A stretch of 64,000 bases of DNA from Nigrospora sphaerica (GCA_018287875.1 JAGVVL010000001.1:8804001-8868000); one strand, 5' to 3'; positions 48,801-60,446 are shown, numbered from the stretch's first letter. Numbers and translations: made by a program. Notes: generated by a model from the sequence alone, not told the origin.

Positions 48801-50674
48801 GAGAATAAAACCGCCCGTTCCTCATGTTTTCCCATACCCCCCATGACAACCCCTGTCTATCCTTCACTTACACCGTTGCCTTCAATCCAGCCAAGCTCGC
48901 GCTGATGAGAAAGCTGAGCTCTCAGGTGGACGGATGTCGTTCACACTCCCTTCCAGAGACAGCTTCAACATCCAACAAGCCGATCGACACTGGCCACCGT
49001 CCAGCCGGAATGTGAGGGTGGACGCAGTGCAAGGCAGATCCGAACCCCCGGGCCCTAGGCTGTTCGGTTCGCAATCGGACCCGTCCCTGGGAGACCACTC
49101 ACCGCCTGGCGCCCCCTGACGTGACCACCCTCCTCTCTTTACGAAGTACGCTGGCTGTGGAGAATGCGCAACTTTTCATCCTGGAAGAGACGACGCACGG
49201 CATCTTGGTCCGTTGGCTGGCAGCACCATCGCTCCGTCGGGCGACTTGCTACGACCAATGCTTAAAGAGTTTCGTTTACCCCTCCGAGTTCTGTGCCGGG
49301 AGTTGGATGTCTTACGGGGCTGGCCCCCCGCCCTTTCTCGAAGGAGGCTCTTTTTGGACGTGACACCGCTACGAGCGTAACACATACGTGGTGGTACTTG
49401 CAGCGTGGCAGGAGAGCGTGTCGTATGCATGAGGCGTGGAGTTCCCGACGCGGGCGTGACGCCATTTATCTCGGCGCGTTACACTTTGTAGGGACTTTCT
49501 CTCTCGAAGATGAGGTGCACCCAAGGATAGACGCGGGTGCAGTGATGGCAACGCGGCGCAGGAGTAATCCTGTCATTCTGCCATTCGTAAGCTTTAAATA
49601 TTCCCATGTTTGGTTGACGGCGTTTGAACAGGCGGACGCTGATGCTGGTCGAGAGTATGCAAGACTCGGATGAATACTATTGTACCTTGCCGCAAAGTTT
49701 GCATTCAGGTATGTGTGTTATCCCAACAGGCCCGGGAAACGTGAAACTTAAGTGAAGGCCAATTTTACCAATTAGCCGACTGTGTTTCCGTTTTAAAGGT
49801 TGCCGAGTATCTGCGGTAACACTAGGAATACATGTAAATAAATACATGTATACCTCGCGCTAAGTGGAGTCTCACCCGAAAAACATGAAGTACTGGTCAC
49901 CCGAGCTCAAATTCACGTTTCCCGGGACTATTGAGATAGTACGCTGTCAAGCCGTGCGGCGAGAAGTCGCGCGACGAAACAATGGTTGCGTCCATGCTCA
50001 GGTTGGTGGTGACAGCCACTACCTACGTACGGGGCTTGGGCTCTCTTGGTTTTGGCACGTACAGGACAGACGGAATGATTTCCGAGATGGATCGAATACC
50101 GTGTGCAAGCCGTCATTCCTGCACGCGTGATTATCATGCATTGATTCAAAGCTGTCGTGCCAGGTGGAATGCCAAGACGGAAAATTCAGTTCGTCATGTA
50201 GAGGCCACTGGAAACCTCTCAGGCTTGCTTTTAGAGTTCGACTGACGGCTGACAAGCTACTCGGCCTGGCCGCTCCGCCCTTGAAAAGCCCCTTCTGGGG
50301 GAGGCCCTTTTTTCGACCCATGCTGGTTCTATCTTGTTCTTCTTGCCCCCACTTGATTCACAGCCCAGAAGAGGTTCCTCTCCTCCCGTAACATAAGGAG
50401 GTACCTGAAGCCTATTGCACGCGACGTGCCCGCACCTGCTATTTGTCACCATCATAAGTTCGGCACTTTTCTCTCGTCTAGCCCGATCGGCCCCACAACT
50501 CTGACCGACTTGGACCCCTCCCCCGCAACACCCGTACCTCGATTGCTCAGCCCATAAACGCGAGACGGCCTGACGGCGACATTTCTTACCCGACGCACTG
50601 CCCTGCTTACTGGAGCGCCCTTCCCCTCCCCTCAGCCGCGAGGACGTCTATTTGGTAGACTAGCCGCGAGAGAC
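45813..50674. other. 4.9-kb region without a recognisable gene
   Basis: It contains the mannitol dehydrogenase promoter (C/T-rich, with CTCTCTCT runs near 46440-46460) and otherwise only short overlapping frames without domain or splice support. AT-richer DNA at 49560-49870 separates GC-rich parts. Confidence 0.5.
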
Positions 50675-51706
50675 TTGCCCGTCATGCATCACCACTATCT
50701 GCCCACCTCGCCCAAGGGTCCCAAAGTCGCCAATTTGTCTTTATCGCGCCCGGCACGTCCGCTGGTGGCCCGCCAACCCACGGCCAAACGGGCGGCCTGC
50801 GCCCCGTCGTCACGGCCCATGGTCGGGTCCCGAAACCACAGCACCTCGGGGTGTACCGCCGCCACCGCTGCCACGCCCATCGTCCCGCGGCCGTCGCCCA
50901 AGGGCAGCCGCAGCGCCAGCCCGTCGGGCGCGGCGGGTGCGCTGGTGCACAAGACGCGGTACGCCTGGCTGTCGCTGGCCGTACGGTGCGCCGCGACGCG
51001 GCACCAGTGGCAGCGCGTGCACATTCCCGTGCCTCGCACGGCGCGCGGCCGCGCCGGCCTCCTCTCGCTCTCGCTGCTCTACCTCACGTGGGCGCGCGCC
51101 CTCCGCCAGCAGGACGCCGCCGAGGTCCGCCACCTGCTCGCCCGCGACTTTGGCGAGGAGACGGACTGCGCCGCCGCCGCGCGCAAGGCCCGGAGGGGCG
51201 CCGAGGCCCTGGCCAAGTCGCTGGGCCAGGATCTCGTCGCCGCGGCGCCTCCCTCGCCGGGGCCGGAAAGGGCCGAGGGGAACGGCCCGCGGCCGCCGTT
51301 TGGGGGGCCGAGGCGAGGGCGATCATTGCCCACGGGCGGAGCAGAGGAGGACGCGGAAACGAGGAGAAAAGACGCCACGGGTGACGGGACGACCAGGACC
51401 CCCGTCCCCCAGCCCCAAAGGGCCCTCCGCTTCAGTGACGCCCTCCCCCGCGACGAAGACGGCGAGGAGATGCCCCCTAACCCGAGTGGTGAGCCTCGGG
51501 CGCAGTGGGTCATCGCGAACCAGGGCGCACGGGCGCGCGCACATTTTGCCAGCCTCCAATCCGCCGCCCCCTCGAGCCCGGAAGCCACGGGCGAAGGGGC
51601 CGACAGCAAAGCCCGCTGTCGCCCAGCGCCGGCACGGCGAGAGTCGGAGTGGGAGGACGAGGCGGAGCGTGAGGAGGACGTCATTCAGATCGAGTTTGGT
51701 TTTTGA
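50675..51706 (+). CDS. Hypothetical protein, low-complexity ends
   Basis: An intronless 343-codon frame. The N-terminal 90 residues are rich in Pro, Ser, Arg and Ala. Residues about 93-190 look like a folded helical region (TRYAWLSLAVRCAATRHQW; LSLSLLYLTWARALRQQDAAEVRHLLARDFG). The remainder is disordered and charged, ending with an acidic stretch and IQIEFGF. I do not recognise a family. Third positions favour G/C and the central part has a natural amino-acid mix, which supports coding. The opposite strand also has long open frames over the same DNA, so support is moderate. The second ATG at 50684 is an equally possible start. Confidence 0.5.
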   Translation: MPVMHHHYLPTSPKGPKVANLSLSRPARPLVARQPTAKRAACAPSSRPMVGSRNHSTSGCTAATAATPIVPRPSPKGSRSASPSGAAGALVHKTRYAWLSLAVRCAATRHQWQRVHIPVPRTARGRAGLLSLSLLYLTWARALRQQDAAEVRHLLARDFGEETDCAAAARKARRGAEALAKSLGQDLVAAAPPSPGPERAEGNGPRPPFGGPRRGRSLPTGGAEEDAETRRKDATGDGTTRTPVPQPQRALRFSDALPRDEDGEEMPPNPSGEPRAQWVIANQGARARAHFASLQSAAPSSPEATGEGADSKARCRPAPARRESEWEDEAEREEDVIQIEFGF

Positions 51707-53449
51707 GGCGGCCGCCGATCGCCTAGGGCTCCACCCCGGCACGAAAAAGCGGCGTGGGACACGGGAAAAAGGACTTATGGCGAGGCGTTCTTGGGCATCA
51801 CGTTTGGATTGGTTTGAAGCCAAAGGCACAAAAGGGCCAGCGCTGCTTTCCCCCGCATCCCCCGGATTAGGTCGCGGCGGCATAGAGGCGTTTGGTATAC
51901 CCTGTCATTACTCTGATAGAGAGCGAGGCGTGGTCGTCCGGGTATCCTGGTTACCACGGATGATATGTACATATGAAGAAGACACTAGCTATGCAGCTTT
52001 TCCGAAGCCCTGGTTACGATGCAGTGCCTAGCCGTCCCCCACGAAGGGAGGGTACAAGGGGAGCCCTAAAGGTGAGGAGTCGACGCAGGCTCGACGGCCC
52101 GGGCTGCATGGACGACATAGAGAGCTACACAGACGATGTAGAGTGCTACACTCGCAGAGAGGCCTCACTTCGGCTTTCTACGTCGCGGCTGGGCCGCGTG
52201 TCGGTATAGCCTCGTAACGGTTTGCGGGCGAAGAATACTACAGAAACCCGTCCCAAGCCACCGCCGTCAGCATGTACGTCGATCGGCCGCCCTCGTGCCG
52301 TCCCGGGGAGGGCGTCCGCTCAAGCTTCCCCCCATCGCCGATTGTAGGCGACTGACAAGAAGTGCCCGCGAGCCTTTTTTCATCGGCGGGTGGGGGATCG
52401 AGCTGAATTCATACGTAGTAGGAAAGCTCGGAAAGGTCCACGGGAGCGAGGGACGCTAAACCGGGAATGTGGGGGTTTGACGGCCGGACGGACGCCCGGA
52501 TGGAGACGACCTGCGTCATCGATTAGAGGGGGGCGCCCGGCCTGCCTTGGTTCGCTATGGTCCAATGGGAGGTTGCCCCGTCAAGGCGACGTCGAAATTA
52601 CTTGGGATCGAAAGCACGAAGCCGTATGTCTGTTGGCCGACCACGGTAGCAAACTCCCGGATAACAAACCACCACGGCCGATGGCGAGGGGAGCGAGAGA
52701 CAAGTCGGCCCGCGATGCTATTGGCTTCTCCCTTGCCGGCTCGCGCTTTTCCTCAGCGGTAGGCGCGAGGCGAACCGTGGAGCGTGCTTGCTTGGGCGGG
52801 AACAGGGCAGGCAGCGCATTTGCGGCAAACTGGCCATGGACGCATGCCCTGTTGGTGATATGGGAACTTGGAAAAAGCCATCGTCGTTGCTGCTGGATGG
52901 AAACCGGCACCATACACCAACTGGCGGGAAACCAAACCCATCGGTGGGCAGGAATGCGAACGGCCACCACGGCGGCGCGAAAGTCGAGGCCACGAGATGG
53001 ATTGGGCCTATGGATAACGTGAGCGGATCTGTATCTTCATTGTATAGACCCTATTTTCCCAGGGGAGCTTTGGGGATTGAGGTATGCACGATGGTTGTCG
53101 TTCCGTATATGAAGACAAGTACGGGGTCTCGCCTTGCCGTCTCATCAACACCAGATCTCCGTCGTGTTATTACGCCCGTTCAGTTCCGACCCGGGCTTTT
53201 CCCCGTCTCCCCTTCTTTTCGCCTGTCCCCTTTCAGATTGCTATCCACAACCAGTAGCACGAGACGAAGGACGCCTACTTTGACTTATTCGACGGCGTCA
53301 CCGACGATCCCCGTGGCGAAGAACGGGACAGCCCGCCGCGAGGGCGCCGGCTTTATGGGGCGTGGGAAGAGGACAGGAGATGGAGATGGATGGCACAGTC
53401 AAAAGGGCGACAGCATCCAGGGAACGAAACGCGGGCTAACGTCACGCAG
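51707..53449. other. Intergenic region before an FAD-monooxygenase fragment
   Basis: No gene is recognised. Frames at 52390-53022 have a composition unlike real proteins. A protein-like open stretch at about 53258-53400 lies just before the fragment at 53450 and could be part of its lost upstream exon, but I could not align it to the family. Confidence 0.45.
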
Positions 53450-53853
53450 CTGGGCCCCGACGCCCAGATGTTGGCGTACCGCGTCGGTGGCGGCAAGACA
53501 TTCAACATGTTCGGTGCCGTCAAGGACCCGAGCGACTGGCCGAGCAAGGAGCAGCTGACGCTGCCGACAACGCGCTACGACAAGCTGCGCGACTACGCCA
53601 GATTCGGGCCGACGATCCCGAAGCAGCTGGAGCTGGCGGGCGAGAACATTGATCGGGTGAGTTTGCATCCTCTCTCTACCCGACTTCAGGAGCCTCTTAC
53701 CCACGCTGGAGACACACGTGTTAACCTTGCCCCCCATATTTTCCCCAGTGGACGCTCTTCGCCCTGGGCGACCGCTACCGCGTCCTCTGGGACTGCGACC
53801 TCGACGCCGCCATCTACGACGCCGAGGACCACCTCGGGAAGCTGCTCGCGTAG
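53450..53853 (+). pseudogene. Truncated FAD-dependent monooxygenase (salicylate hydroxylase-like) fragment
   Basis: Two exon-like pieces, 53450-53656 (69 codons) and 53749-53853 (34 codons plus stop), flank a clean 92-nt intron (GTGAGT...CCCCAG). The first matches the substrate-domain part of fungal salicylate-hydroxylase-like proteins (LGPDAQMLAYRVGGGKTFNM; ATG-less start just after GCTAACGTCACGCAG, which resembles an intron end). The second opens with WTLFALGD, which in intact enzymes precedes the GDAAH flavin-binding motif, but then jumps directly to a C-terminus-like YRVLWDCDLDAA and a stop. The N-terminal Rossmann GxGxxG domain and the GDAAH motif are absent. It is most likely a gene relic with 5' loss and an internal deletion. 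Confidence 0.7.
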
Positions 53854-54314
53854 GGGCCGGACTCGTGGTGGGGCGGGAGAGAGGAGGGGCCAGGGCGTGA
53901 TGATAATGCTGTCGTATGAATGTCTGTATTGGGCTCGGGGCCACGACGAGGTTTTGTGCAGTGTGGCCGGGCCCTTAGGAGATGCTGCCATTGGCGAATC
54001 CCACCTGTTCGTGCCCCGGTTCGGGGGTACCCAGCAGAGACGTACGTAATGGCGACTATGTTAGACCGGTGGCACTCTAGGCCTTTCCATTAGAAGCGAC
54101 TAAAACACTTTTCATTACAGCCACGCACACCGTCTCCTGTGCGTATATCCTATTTGGCCGGTACACATACGGGATAGAGCCCGCACTCTCTTTCCCCCAT
54201 CGTACAGTACACACTCTTACCCCTCCATTACGTCCCCCCTCCCGTGGACCGGGGCGCGGGACAGCGAGCCGTGGGCGCACCCCACTTGTCGAGCGAGCTC
54301 TCGCGGCCGCCGAC
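53854..54314. other. Short intergenic region, 3' side of ERG24
   Basis: No gene is seen. It lies between the end of the monooxygenase fragment and the convergent ERG24 stop codon and presumably includes the ERG24 3' untranslated region. Confidence 0.5.
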
Positions 54315-55916
54315 TCAGTAGAGGCCCGGAATGATGCGATAGCGGACCGTGTTCTTATACTTGGTCCAGTCGTCGCCGTACTTGCGAGCGCACTTGGCGT
54401 CGTCGCGGCGGTCGCGGTGGACGAGCAGGACGGCAAAGTACAGGATGTAGAAGTAGGTAAAAACCATGCCCCAGTACTTGGCGGGGCCCTGGACCACCTC
54501 ACGACCGTCGAGCATCTTGACGGCACCGGGAACGCCACTGCCGGCCGTCAGGACGACGTAGCCCGAGAAGCCCGTGGGCAGCGAGTAGGGCCACGACTGC
54601 AGCCAGTCGCCAAAGTAGTTGATGTGGCGCGCGACGCCCCACCAGCCCGACGTCATGAGGCGCGAGCCCGTCTTGGTCTCGATGTAGGTGACGTGCGCGA
54701 CGCGCGGGTCGGCCGGGTCGTTGCGGAAGATGTTCTTCTGGCTGTTGCTGAGGCGGAAGATGGCCAGGCCCGCCACCAGGATCGCCGACACGGCCGCCGT
54801 GCCGAGCCAGCCCATCGACAGCGGGTGCGTGGCCAGGTAGCGCGTTTGCGTCGAGTACATGAAGGGCAGCCAGGCGAGGTCGCCAAAGGCGAGCATGAAG
54901 CCGAAGCCGTCCGTCGTGAGGTCCATGGTCGTCAGCACCGACGGCTCCATGTAGTGGCCGTCGAGCACGTACATGGCCTGCACGACGGTGATGAAGATGA
55001 TGCTGTCCGTTACGTAGCCATAGTTGCGGTACTGCTTGGCGACGAAGGCGCAGTTGAGAAGGATCCAGCCCAGAAGGCCGGGCCGCATTTCGCAGAACTC
55101 CTTAATGTCCACCTCGCCGATGAGGGGCAGGGTGACGCGGGGGTTCAGCTCCCGGCCGATGTAAAAGTCGTACATGATGTTGCCGCTGTGGCCGCCGGCG
55201 GCGAGCTCGCGCTTCTCCGCGTTGCCTTCCTTGACCGAGAAGCTGCGGACGTAGCAGAAGATGGCGAGGGCGTAGGCGATGATGATGTTGGCCGTCAGGA
55301 CCTGGACGAAGTTGTCGGCGAGGAAGGTCCACACTGGAAACGAGGCGCCCTGCGCCATGGTGCCGGCGAGGCACACGACCAGGGTAAAGACGGTCGACGA
55401 GAAGCCTGCGTGCGTGTTGCGTTAGACACTGAGCCTCAACCAAACCGGGCAGAACGGCGTCGTGATTGTCGGCTTACAGTTCAGGCGGTACATCAGCTTG
55501 CCGCCCGAGGCGAGCTCGGTGCCCTCGATCTCGTGGGCGGGGAGGACGCGGTAGAGGACGAGCGAGAGACCGTAGTAGGCCAGGGTCCAGCCGAAGGCCT
55601 CCCAGCTACAGAGGCCCATGATGCCGGGCCATCCGACTTCGGTCTTTAGGGCCTCCAGGGACAGCGTCTTGGGGCTCAGCAGCGAGGGGGCGGGGCAGCC
55701 GGAGATGTCGTTGCAACCAAAGGCGAAGATGTATAGGAGGATGGGCAGGCCAAACGTGATGCCAAAGGCCCCGAGACTGGGCGACGCACCGCGTGTCAGC
55801 TGCTGCTCTTCCTCGCGGACGGTGGATCGCGTTACGACTTACGGGCCTCCGAATTCGTAGCCATGGGCTGGCGCCGGGCTCTTCTTGTTTTGACTCTTTT
55901 TTGTTTTGGGAGCCAT
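54315..55916 (-). CDS. erg24: Delta(14)-sterol reductase ERG24
   Basis: Exons 55916-55843, 55776-55478 and 55405-54315 (minus) give 487 residues, the expected length. Introns are 66 and 72 nt, with GCTGACAC and TCTAACGC branch-like sites. The enzyme reduces the C14-C15 double bond left by CYP51 in ergosterol synthesis, using NADPH, in the endoplasmic reticulum. Both family signatures are present: GNIMYDFYIGRELNPR and SGWWGVARHINYFGDWLQSW, followed by YFYILYFAVLLVHRDRRDD and the terminal WTKYKNTVRYRIIPGLY. The protein has about nine membrane segments. The N-terminus is a Lys-rich cytosolic stretch. ERG24 is a known target of morpholine-type fungicides. It shares a 1.08-kb divergent promoter region with ATG27. 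Confidence 0.96.
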
Positions 55917-56996
55917 GGTGGACGTGCTGGGACGCGTGGGGCACGGTCACGCGGAGGGGGACTCTGGATGAAGGCAATCGATCCTGGGTGATCGGACGGA
56001 ATGTGGCTATCTCCTACCCGGGGGGACGCGAGATAGTTGACGTGATGTTGCTGAGTGTTGGACCCCTATATAGCTGTCATCGAATGTTCCGTTTCCGAGC
56101 TAATCTATTGGATCCTGGCCGGCAAAGTCGACATCCGGGTGACCTCATGTTTTTTCTGTGGGGAACGCAGCTCCCGATGGCCCCTGGAGACGGCCTCCAG
56201 AGGCACAATATTTGTGCCTGGCACCCGCACAAGCCCATTGGGAGCGCACAGCTCAGGTACAGATGCATGTACTTGTGTAGCCAAGCAGCTAACCAGCGGC
56301 CTCTAACCGGAACTGGCCCGGGACGCCCAGGACACGAGCAATCCTGCCGGACGTGCATGGCTTGAAGATGGGAAAGGGTCTACATCGTACTCTGTGGTCC
56401 GTGGTAAGCGGTGTCTCGCGTGTGAAGTACTTGGGTACCTTTTTACCTGGGGTAATACCGTGGTGAAAGGTGTCTCTTGCGCTGGTACCTAGGTACTTCA
56501 CATGTACCCATGTCCGCTGCCTGCTGTCGCCGTCTGTCTCTGCCGACTTTCCCGGCTTGCGTGATGAGCACCAATGAGAGGCGGCGTATGTGTGGCTCAC
56601 CAGCGGAGGGCGTGCTGGCTGTTTCAATTGAGAAGATGAGAACAACCGACGGACGAAAAAGACGACATCTTGGGAGGACGAGGCCCGATGCTTGCGTGTC
56701 CGCTGCGTCTTATTCTTTCTATCGACCTTTTATCCCCTTCTGCGTGCCTGACAACCCTGGGTCCGCATCGTGTCGCATTCGTTCGTCCGGCAGACCCTGG
56801 CCGCTGAAGCCTATCCGTTCTATTCTTGTCCCTCCCTCTTACGTACAGCCGCTCGTGAATCTCACGTCTCCGCCCACGCCGAGCGACGTTTCCTCCCTCC
56901 CCTCACCATTCAACGGACCGTCCGTTCCTCCCCTCGCGGCTCTCCCCTACGCTCGCTGAACCGACCGACCGACTGCCGACCCTCTCCTCTCCCGCC
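55917..56996. promoter_or_regulatory. Divergent promoter region of ERG24 and ATG27
   Basis: This 1080-bp region separates two genes transcribed outwards and must hold both promoters. A GGTACCTAGGTAC palindrome lies at 56484-56496 and a related GGTACC a little upstream. The leader next to ATG27 is pyrimidine-rich. No coding sequence is seen. Confidence 0.55.
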
Positions 56997-58229
56997 ATGC
57001 GTTCCCTCCTCCGCTGTCCGCCGGCCTTGCTGGCGCTGCTGTTCGCCCTGACGGGGCCGGGCCTCGTGGCGGCCGCCGATGCCGACAAGACGACGAGCTC
57101 GACGCCCTGCACGGCGACGTCGCCCTCGGGGGCATTCTACGACCTGCGGCCCGACATGGCCGTCCGGGCCGACGACGGGGCCAAACGCCGCAAGCGCGGC
57201 GCCCCGACCGTCGACTACCATGCCCGCGGCTGGGACTACGGCTCCAACTTCACCGTCAACGTCTGCGCCCCCGTCGTCAAGACGCCCGAAAACGTGCGCG
57301 GCCTCGACAAGGGCGTCTGGCAGAACATCAGCGCCTACTACGTCTCCAAGGGCGACGTCTACAGCCTCGGCGCCGCAACGGGCGTCCTGACGCCGCGGGG
57401 CCGCAAGCTGGTGCTGCAGTACACGGGCGGGTCGCCGTGCGGCGCCCCGAGCGCGAAGCACGACCGCCGTAGCGACAGCGGGTTGGTGGCCCGCGGCGGC
57501 GTGCACAAGGGGGCGAGCTACGGCGCCTACGACGAGGAGGACGAGGTGGACGCCCGGGCGGCGACGGCGACGGCGGCGGCGGCGCCGGCTAAAACCAAAA
57601 CGAGCGCGTCGGAAAAGGAGAAGAACACGGACGCGCCCGAGCGCCGCAAGTCGGCTACCATCTCGTTTCTGTGCGACCGCGACTCGACGACGGGCACGGC
57701 GGCCATCTCGTTCGTCGGCGCCGACCCGGACGAATGCGCCTACTTCTTCGAGATGCGGTCGATGCACGCGTGCGCTGGCGCCGAGCCCCACACCCCCGGC
57801 AGCGTCGGCCCCGGCTCCGTCTTCGCCATCATCCTGCTCATCGCCGTGCTGGTCTACCTCGGCGGCGGCATCATGTACCAGCGCACCGTGGCCAACCAGC
57901 GCGGCTGGCGCCAGCTGCCCAACTACTCGTTGTGGGCGGGCATCTGGTCCTTCATCACGGTATGTTTTTTGTTCTTCCCCTTTGCCCGCCGTGTCGGTCG
58001 ACTGTGTCCCTCACGCCGGCCGGCTGCCCCCCGCCAAACCTGCCAGCCCTGCTGACCCGCGCGACGGCAGGATTTCTTCACCATCGTCGCCTCGTCCTGC
58101 GCCCGCTTTCTCCCCAGCCGGCGCGGCTACCACTACGTGTCGGGCTCGCCGACGCGGGGCCGCTACAACCGCGATCGCGAGGCTGAGAACCGCCTCATCG
58201 ACCAATATGACGAGGAGTGGGACGACTAG
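56997..58229 (+). CDS. atg27: Autophagy protein ATG27-like type I membrane protein
   Basis: Exons 56997-57959 and 58071-58229 (111-nt phase-0 intron, GTATGT...CTGAC...GGCAG) give 373 residues. Residues 1-26 are a signal peptide; the lumenal part holds spaced cysteines consistent with the mannose-6-phosphate-receptor-like fold of Atg27. A Lys/Glu/Ala-rich insert lies at about 180-220. A single membrane segment (VFAIILLIAVLVYLGGGIMY) lies at about 276-295, followed by the family block QRGWRQLPNYSLWAGIWSF, a cytosolic tail with a Y-x-x-hydrophobic motif (YHYV) and the diagnostic ending NRLIDQYDEEWDD. Atg27 cycles between Golgi, vacuole and Atg9 vesicles and helps Atg9 trafficking in autophagy. 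Identification rests on the C-terminal half; the insert is unusual. Confidence 0.92.
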
Positions 58230-59575
58230 TTCTTTCACCAGCGGAGAGCACCTGGCCTTTTTTTTTCTTGCACTGTATTTGCTTGATTCCCCACTCGTGG
58301 TCCTCCCCAACTTGTCGTAGATTTATACTTTCAGTGAGGCTCGTGCCATGCATCTTTTGTCATTTTTACTGGGCAACCAAGAGGAGAGGGCTCTGCCCGT
58401 TGCGGCGTTGAGGGTTTCGGGCGGCTGCTGGCAGTCTTTGCTGCAAGCTTGTAGGCATAACTACCTACATATGTATACTCTACGCCACCCACCGTGTCCC
58501 GTACTGTCCCGGCTCTCACTCGTCGTCCTGTTTCGCGGCACGACGTTTGTCGGCTGGTGTGCTTTTGTTTTAACTTACGCACTGCTCGGCCCGACGGGTG
58601 CACAGCTGGCAGGGAGAAACGCATCCCGGATCGTGACACATTTAAATTCCCCGGCCCACTATAAGGAGCTACTAAGTCTGGTAGCAGCCGGATCGGCAAG
58701 CCCCTCGTTCGGGCCAAGCACCACACACCCGCTACAGGGATGGTGGCTGGCGGGCGCGGTTTGCTATTCGTCTGCGCCCCCATCCCGAACTAGCCCGCCG
58801 AGTCGACCTCTGCCCCAGACGAGCTGCCCTCCCCCTCCAAAGGGTGTGTACGGGGGATTGTGTTTTGGGGCAGGGAGGAGGAAGGGAAGCTCCGCGAACC
58901 CGGCTCGGTTTCTCCAACACATGAGCGGTTGCCCAGAGCCACGGGAGGAAGGGCTCACGAGGTTAGGCGGTGTTGGGGTAGGCAACCTACCTTTATCTTC
59001 CGGGTTGACCACTGGCCCTTCCAGCGCAGCAATGAGTACCCAAGCCGGTATCTAGAGGGCTTGGGAGGCCATGGCTTACGACGACTTCGCGTGGCGGAGG
59101 AGACGCGATTCCCTCGCAAAGGGCTCGAGGGCCATGAAGTGTTCGTATGCGATGTCACGTCGGTCACTTGGCTGCGGATGTGTGCATCGATGTGTGTGTA
59201 AAGCAGTAGGGCGTTGCGTATTATTGGGTCTCTCTCGTGCCTCACCAATGCTAGAACCTCTAGAACCGACGAGCCACGCGGGGTATCGCTATGCTAAGTA
59301 AGGAATATGCCAATGCCGAAACGCCCCTCGCCCGCTTTTTGAGTCGGGATACAAACAAGAATGGAGATACAGAGTGGTGTGTGTAAAAGAGGGAAAAAGA
59401 GGATGTTCACGGGCTGTCGTTTCCTGTTTGTTGCGCCCCATGTCCATCCGACGCCCAATGCTTTTTTCCCATGGGCGGTTTCCGTTTCCCCCCCCCTTTT
59501 GCCAAAGAACGCCGGGACCTTTAGGCCCTGCCGAAAACGCCGTGTAAATGGAAAAGAAGAGATGATGATAATGAT

Positions 59576-59609
<34 letters not shown>

Positions 59610-59696
59610 ACCGTGGTCGCCAACGCGTCGTGGAGGCGATGACGTCTGCGCCAGAGTGTCCGTCCCCGGCCATGTATGCGCGAAGACGGGGCCGGC
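58230..59696. other. Intergenic region between convergent genes
   Basis: No gene is recognised. The region carries the 3' ends of ATG27 and of the gene at 59697-60446, and a (CTG)9 run at 59583-59609 that would lie as (CAG)9 in the 3' untranslated region of the latter, next to an ATG/ATA-rich simple stretch. Confidence 0.5.
59583..59609. repeat. (CTG)9 trinucleotide repeat
   Basis: Nine perfect CTG units, CAG on the minus strand, 88 bases after the stop codon of the minus-strand gene, so probably in its 3' untranslated region. Confidence 0.9.
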
Positions 59697-60446
59697 TTAC
59701 TCGAAGAACTTCTCCTTCCACTCGTACTCCATGAGCTCGGCCGGCGCGGGCCACCAGGACATGAGCGGACCCTCGAGGTCGGCGACGTGGGCCTCGGCGG
59801 GCACGCGGGCCTTGGACGGCGCCGCCTCCACCCAGTCGTACTGCAGGGACTCGACGGGCGCGGGCCACCAGGCCATCATAGGGCCCGAGAGCTCGGGGAC
59901 GGCCGGGGCGGCCGCGACGGCGGCGGTGGTGGTGACGGAGGCCGTCCGGGAGGCGGCGCGCGGCAGCATGGGGCGCATGGGACCGGCGGGCACGGGGCGG
60001 CGGTACGACTCTTCGCCGTCGTCGTAGATGACGGCATCGGCGTCGATGGACTGGCGGCCCAAGAAGACGGGGAACTCAAAGTCGTCCTCGCCGAGCGAGG
60101 TGGCGCCGCGGCGGCGGCGCTGGCTCGTTGGCGGCGAGGGTGGGATCTCGAGCTCCGAGTCACTGTCGAAGGGCAGGTCGCTCAGCACCGCCTCGTCGGC
60201 GGCGGCGTGGTCGAAGATGGGCGTCTGCGCGCCCGTCGTCGACGGTGTCGACAGCGGCGTCAGTGACTCGGCCAGCAGGTGGTGGTAGTCGACGTCGACG
60301 GCTTCGTTGATGATGTAGGCCCGGTCGTGCTTGGCGAAGTCGATGTACAGCATGTCCGTCATGTCGTCCTCGTTGGCGACGGCGGCCAGCGAGGCCAGGC
60401 TCTTGAGGTAGTCGTCCTGTTGTTGGTGGGCGGACATAAAGGCCAT
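59697..60446 (-). CDS. Small protein with duplicated GPxMxWWPAP motif, function unknown
   Basis: An intronless 249-residue frame with strong GC3 bias. Residues 1-75 are mixed (MAFMSAHQQQDDYLKSLASL; TDMLYIDFAKHDRAYIINEAVDVDYHHLLAE) and look folded. The middle is acidic and Ser/Pro-rich. The C-terminus has two copies of a motif, at about 186-206 and 224-244: GP-[ML]-M-x-WWPAP, then E, then a Tyr-x-Trp (YDW / YEW). The second copy ends the protein with KEKFFE. No known domain is recognised. The duplicated tryptophan motif at an exposed C-terminus suggests a peptide-binding or docking element. The start is the first ATG after a stop, with no competing splice signals. Confidence 0.82.
   Translation of the reverse strand: MAFMSAHQQQDDYLKSLASLAAVANEDDMTDMLYIDFAKHDRAYIINEAVDVDYHHLLAESLTPLSTPSTTGAQTPIFDHAAADEAVLSDLPFDSDSELEIPPSPPTSQRRRRGATSLGEDDFEFPVFLGRQSIDADAVIYDDGEESYRRPVPAGPMRPMLPRAASRTASVTTTAAVAAAPAVPELSGPMMAWWPAPVESLQYDWVEAAPSKARVPAEAHVADLEGPLMSWWPAPAELMEYEWKEKFFE

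Noticed and set aside
54417..55649. 410-codon plus-strand frame over ERG24
   Set aside because: Antisense shadow; ERG24 is secure on the minus strand.
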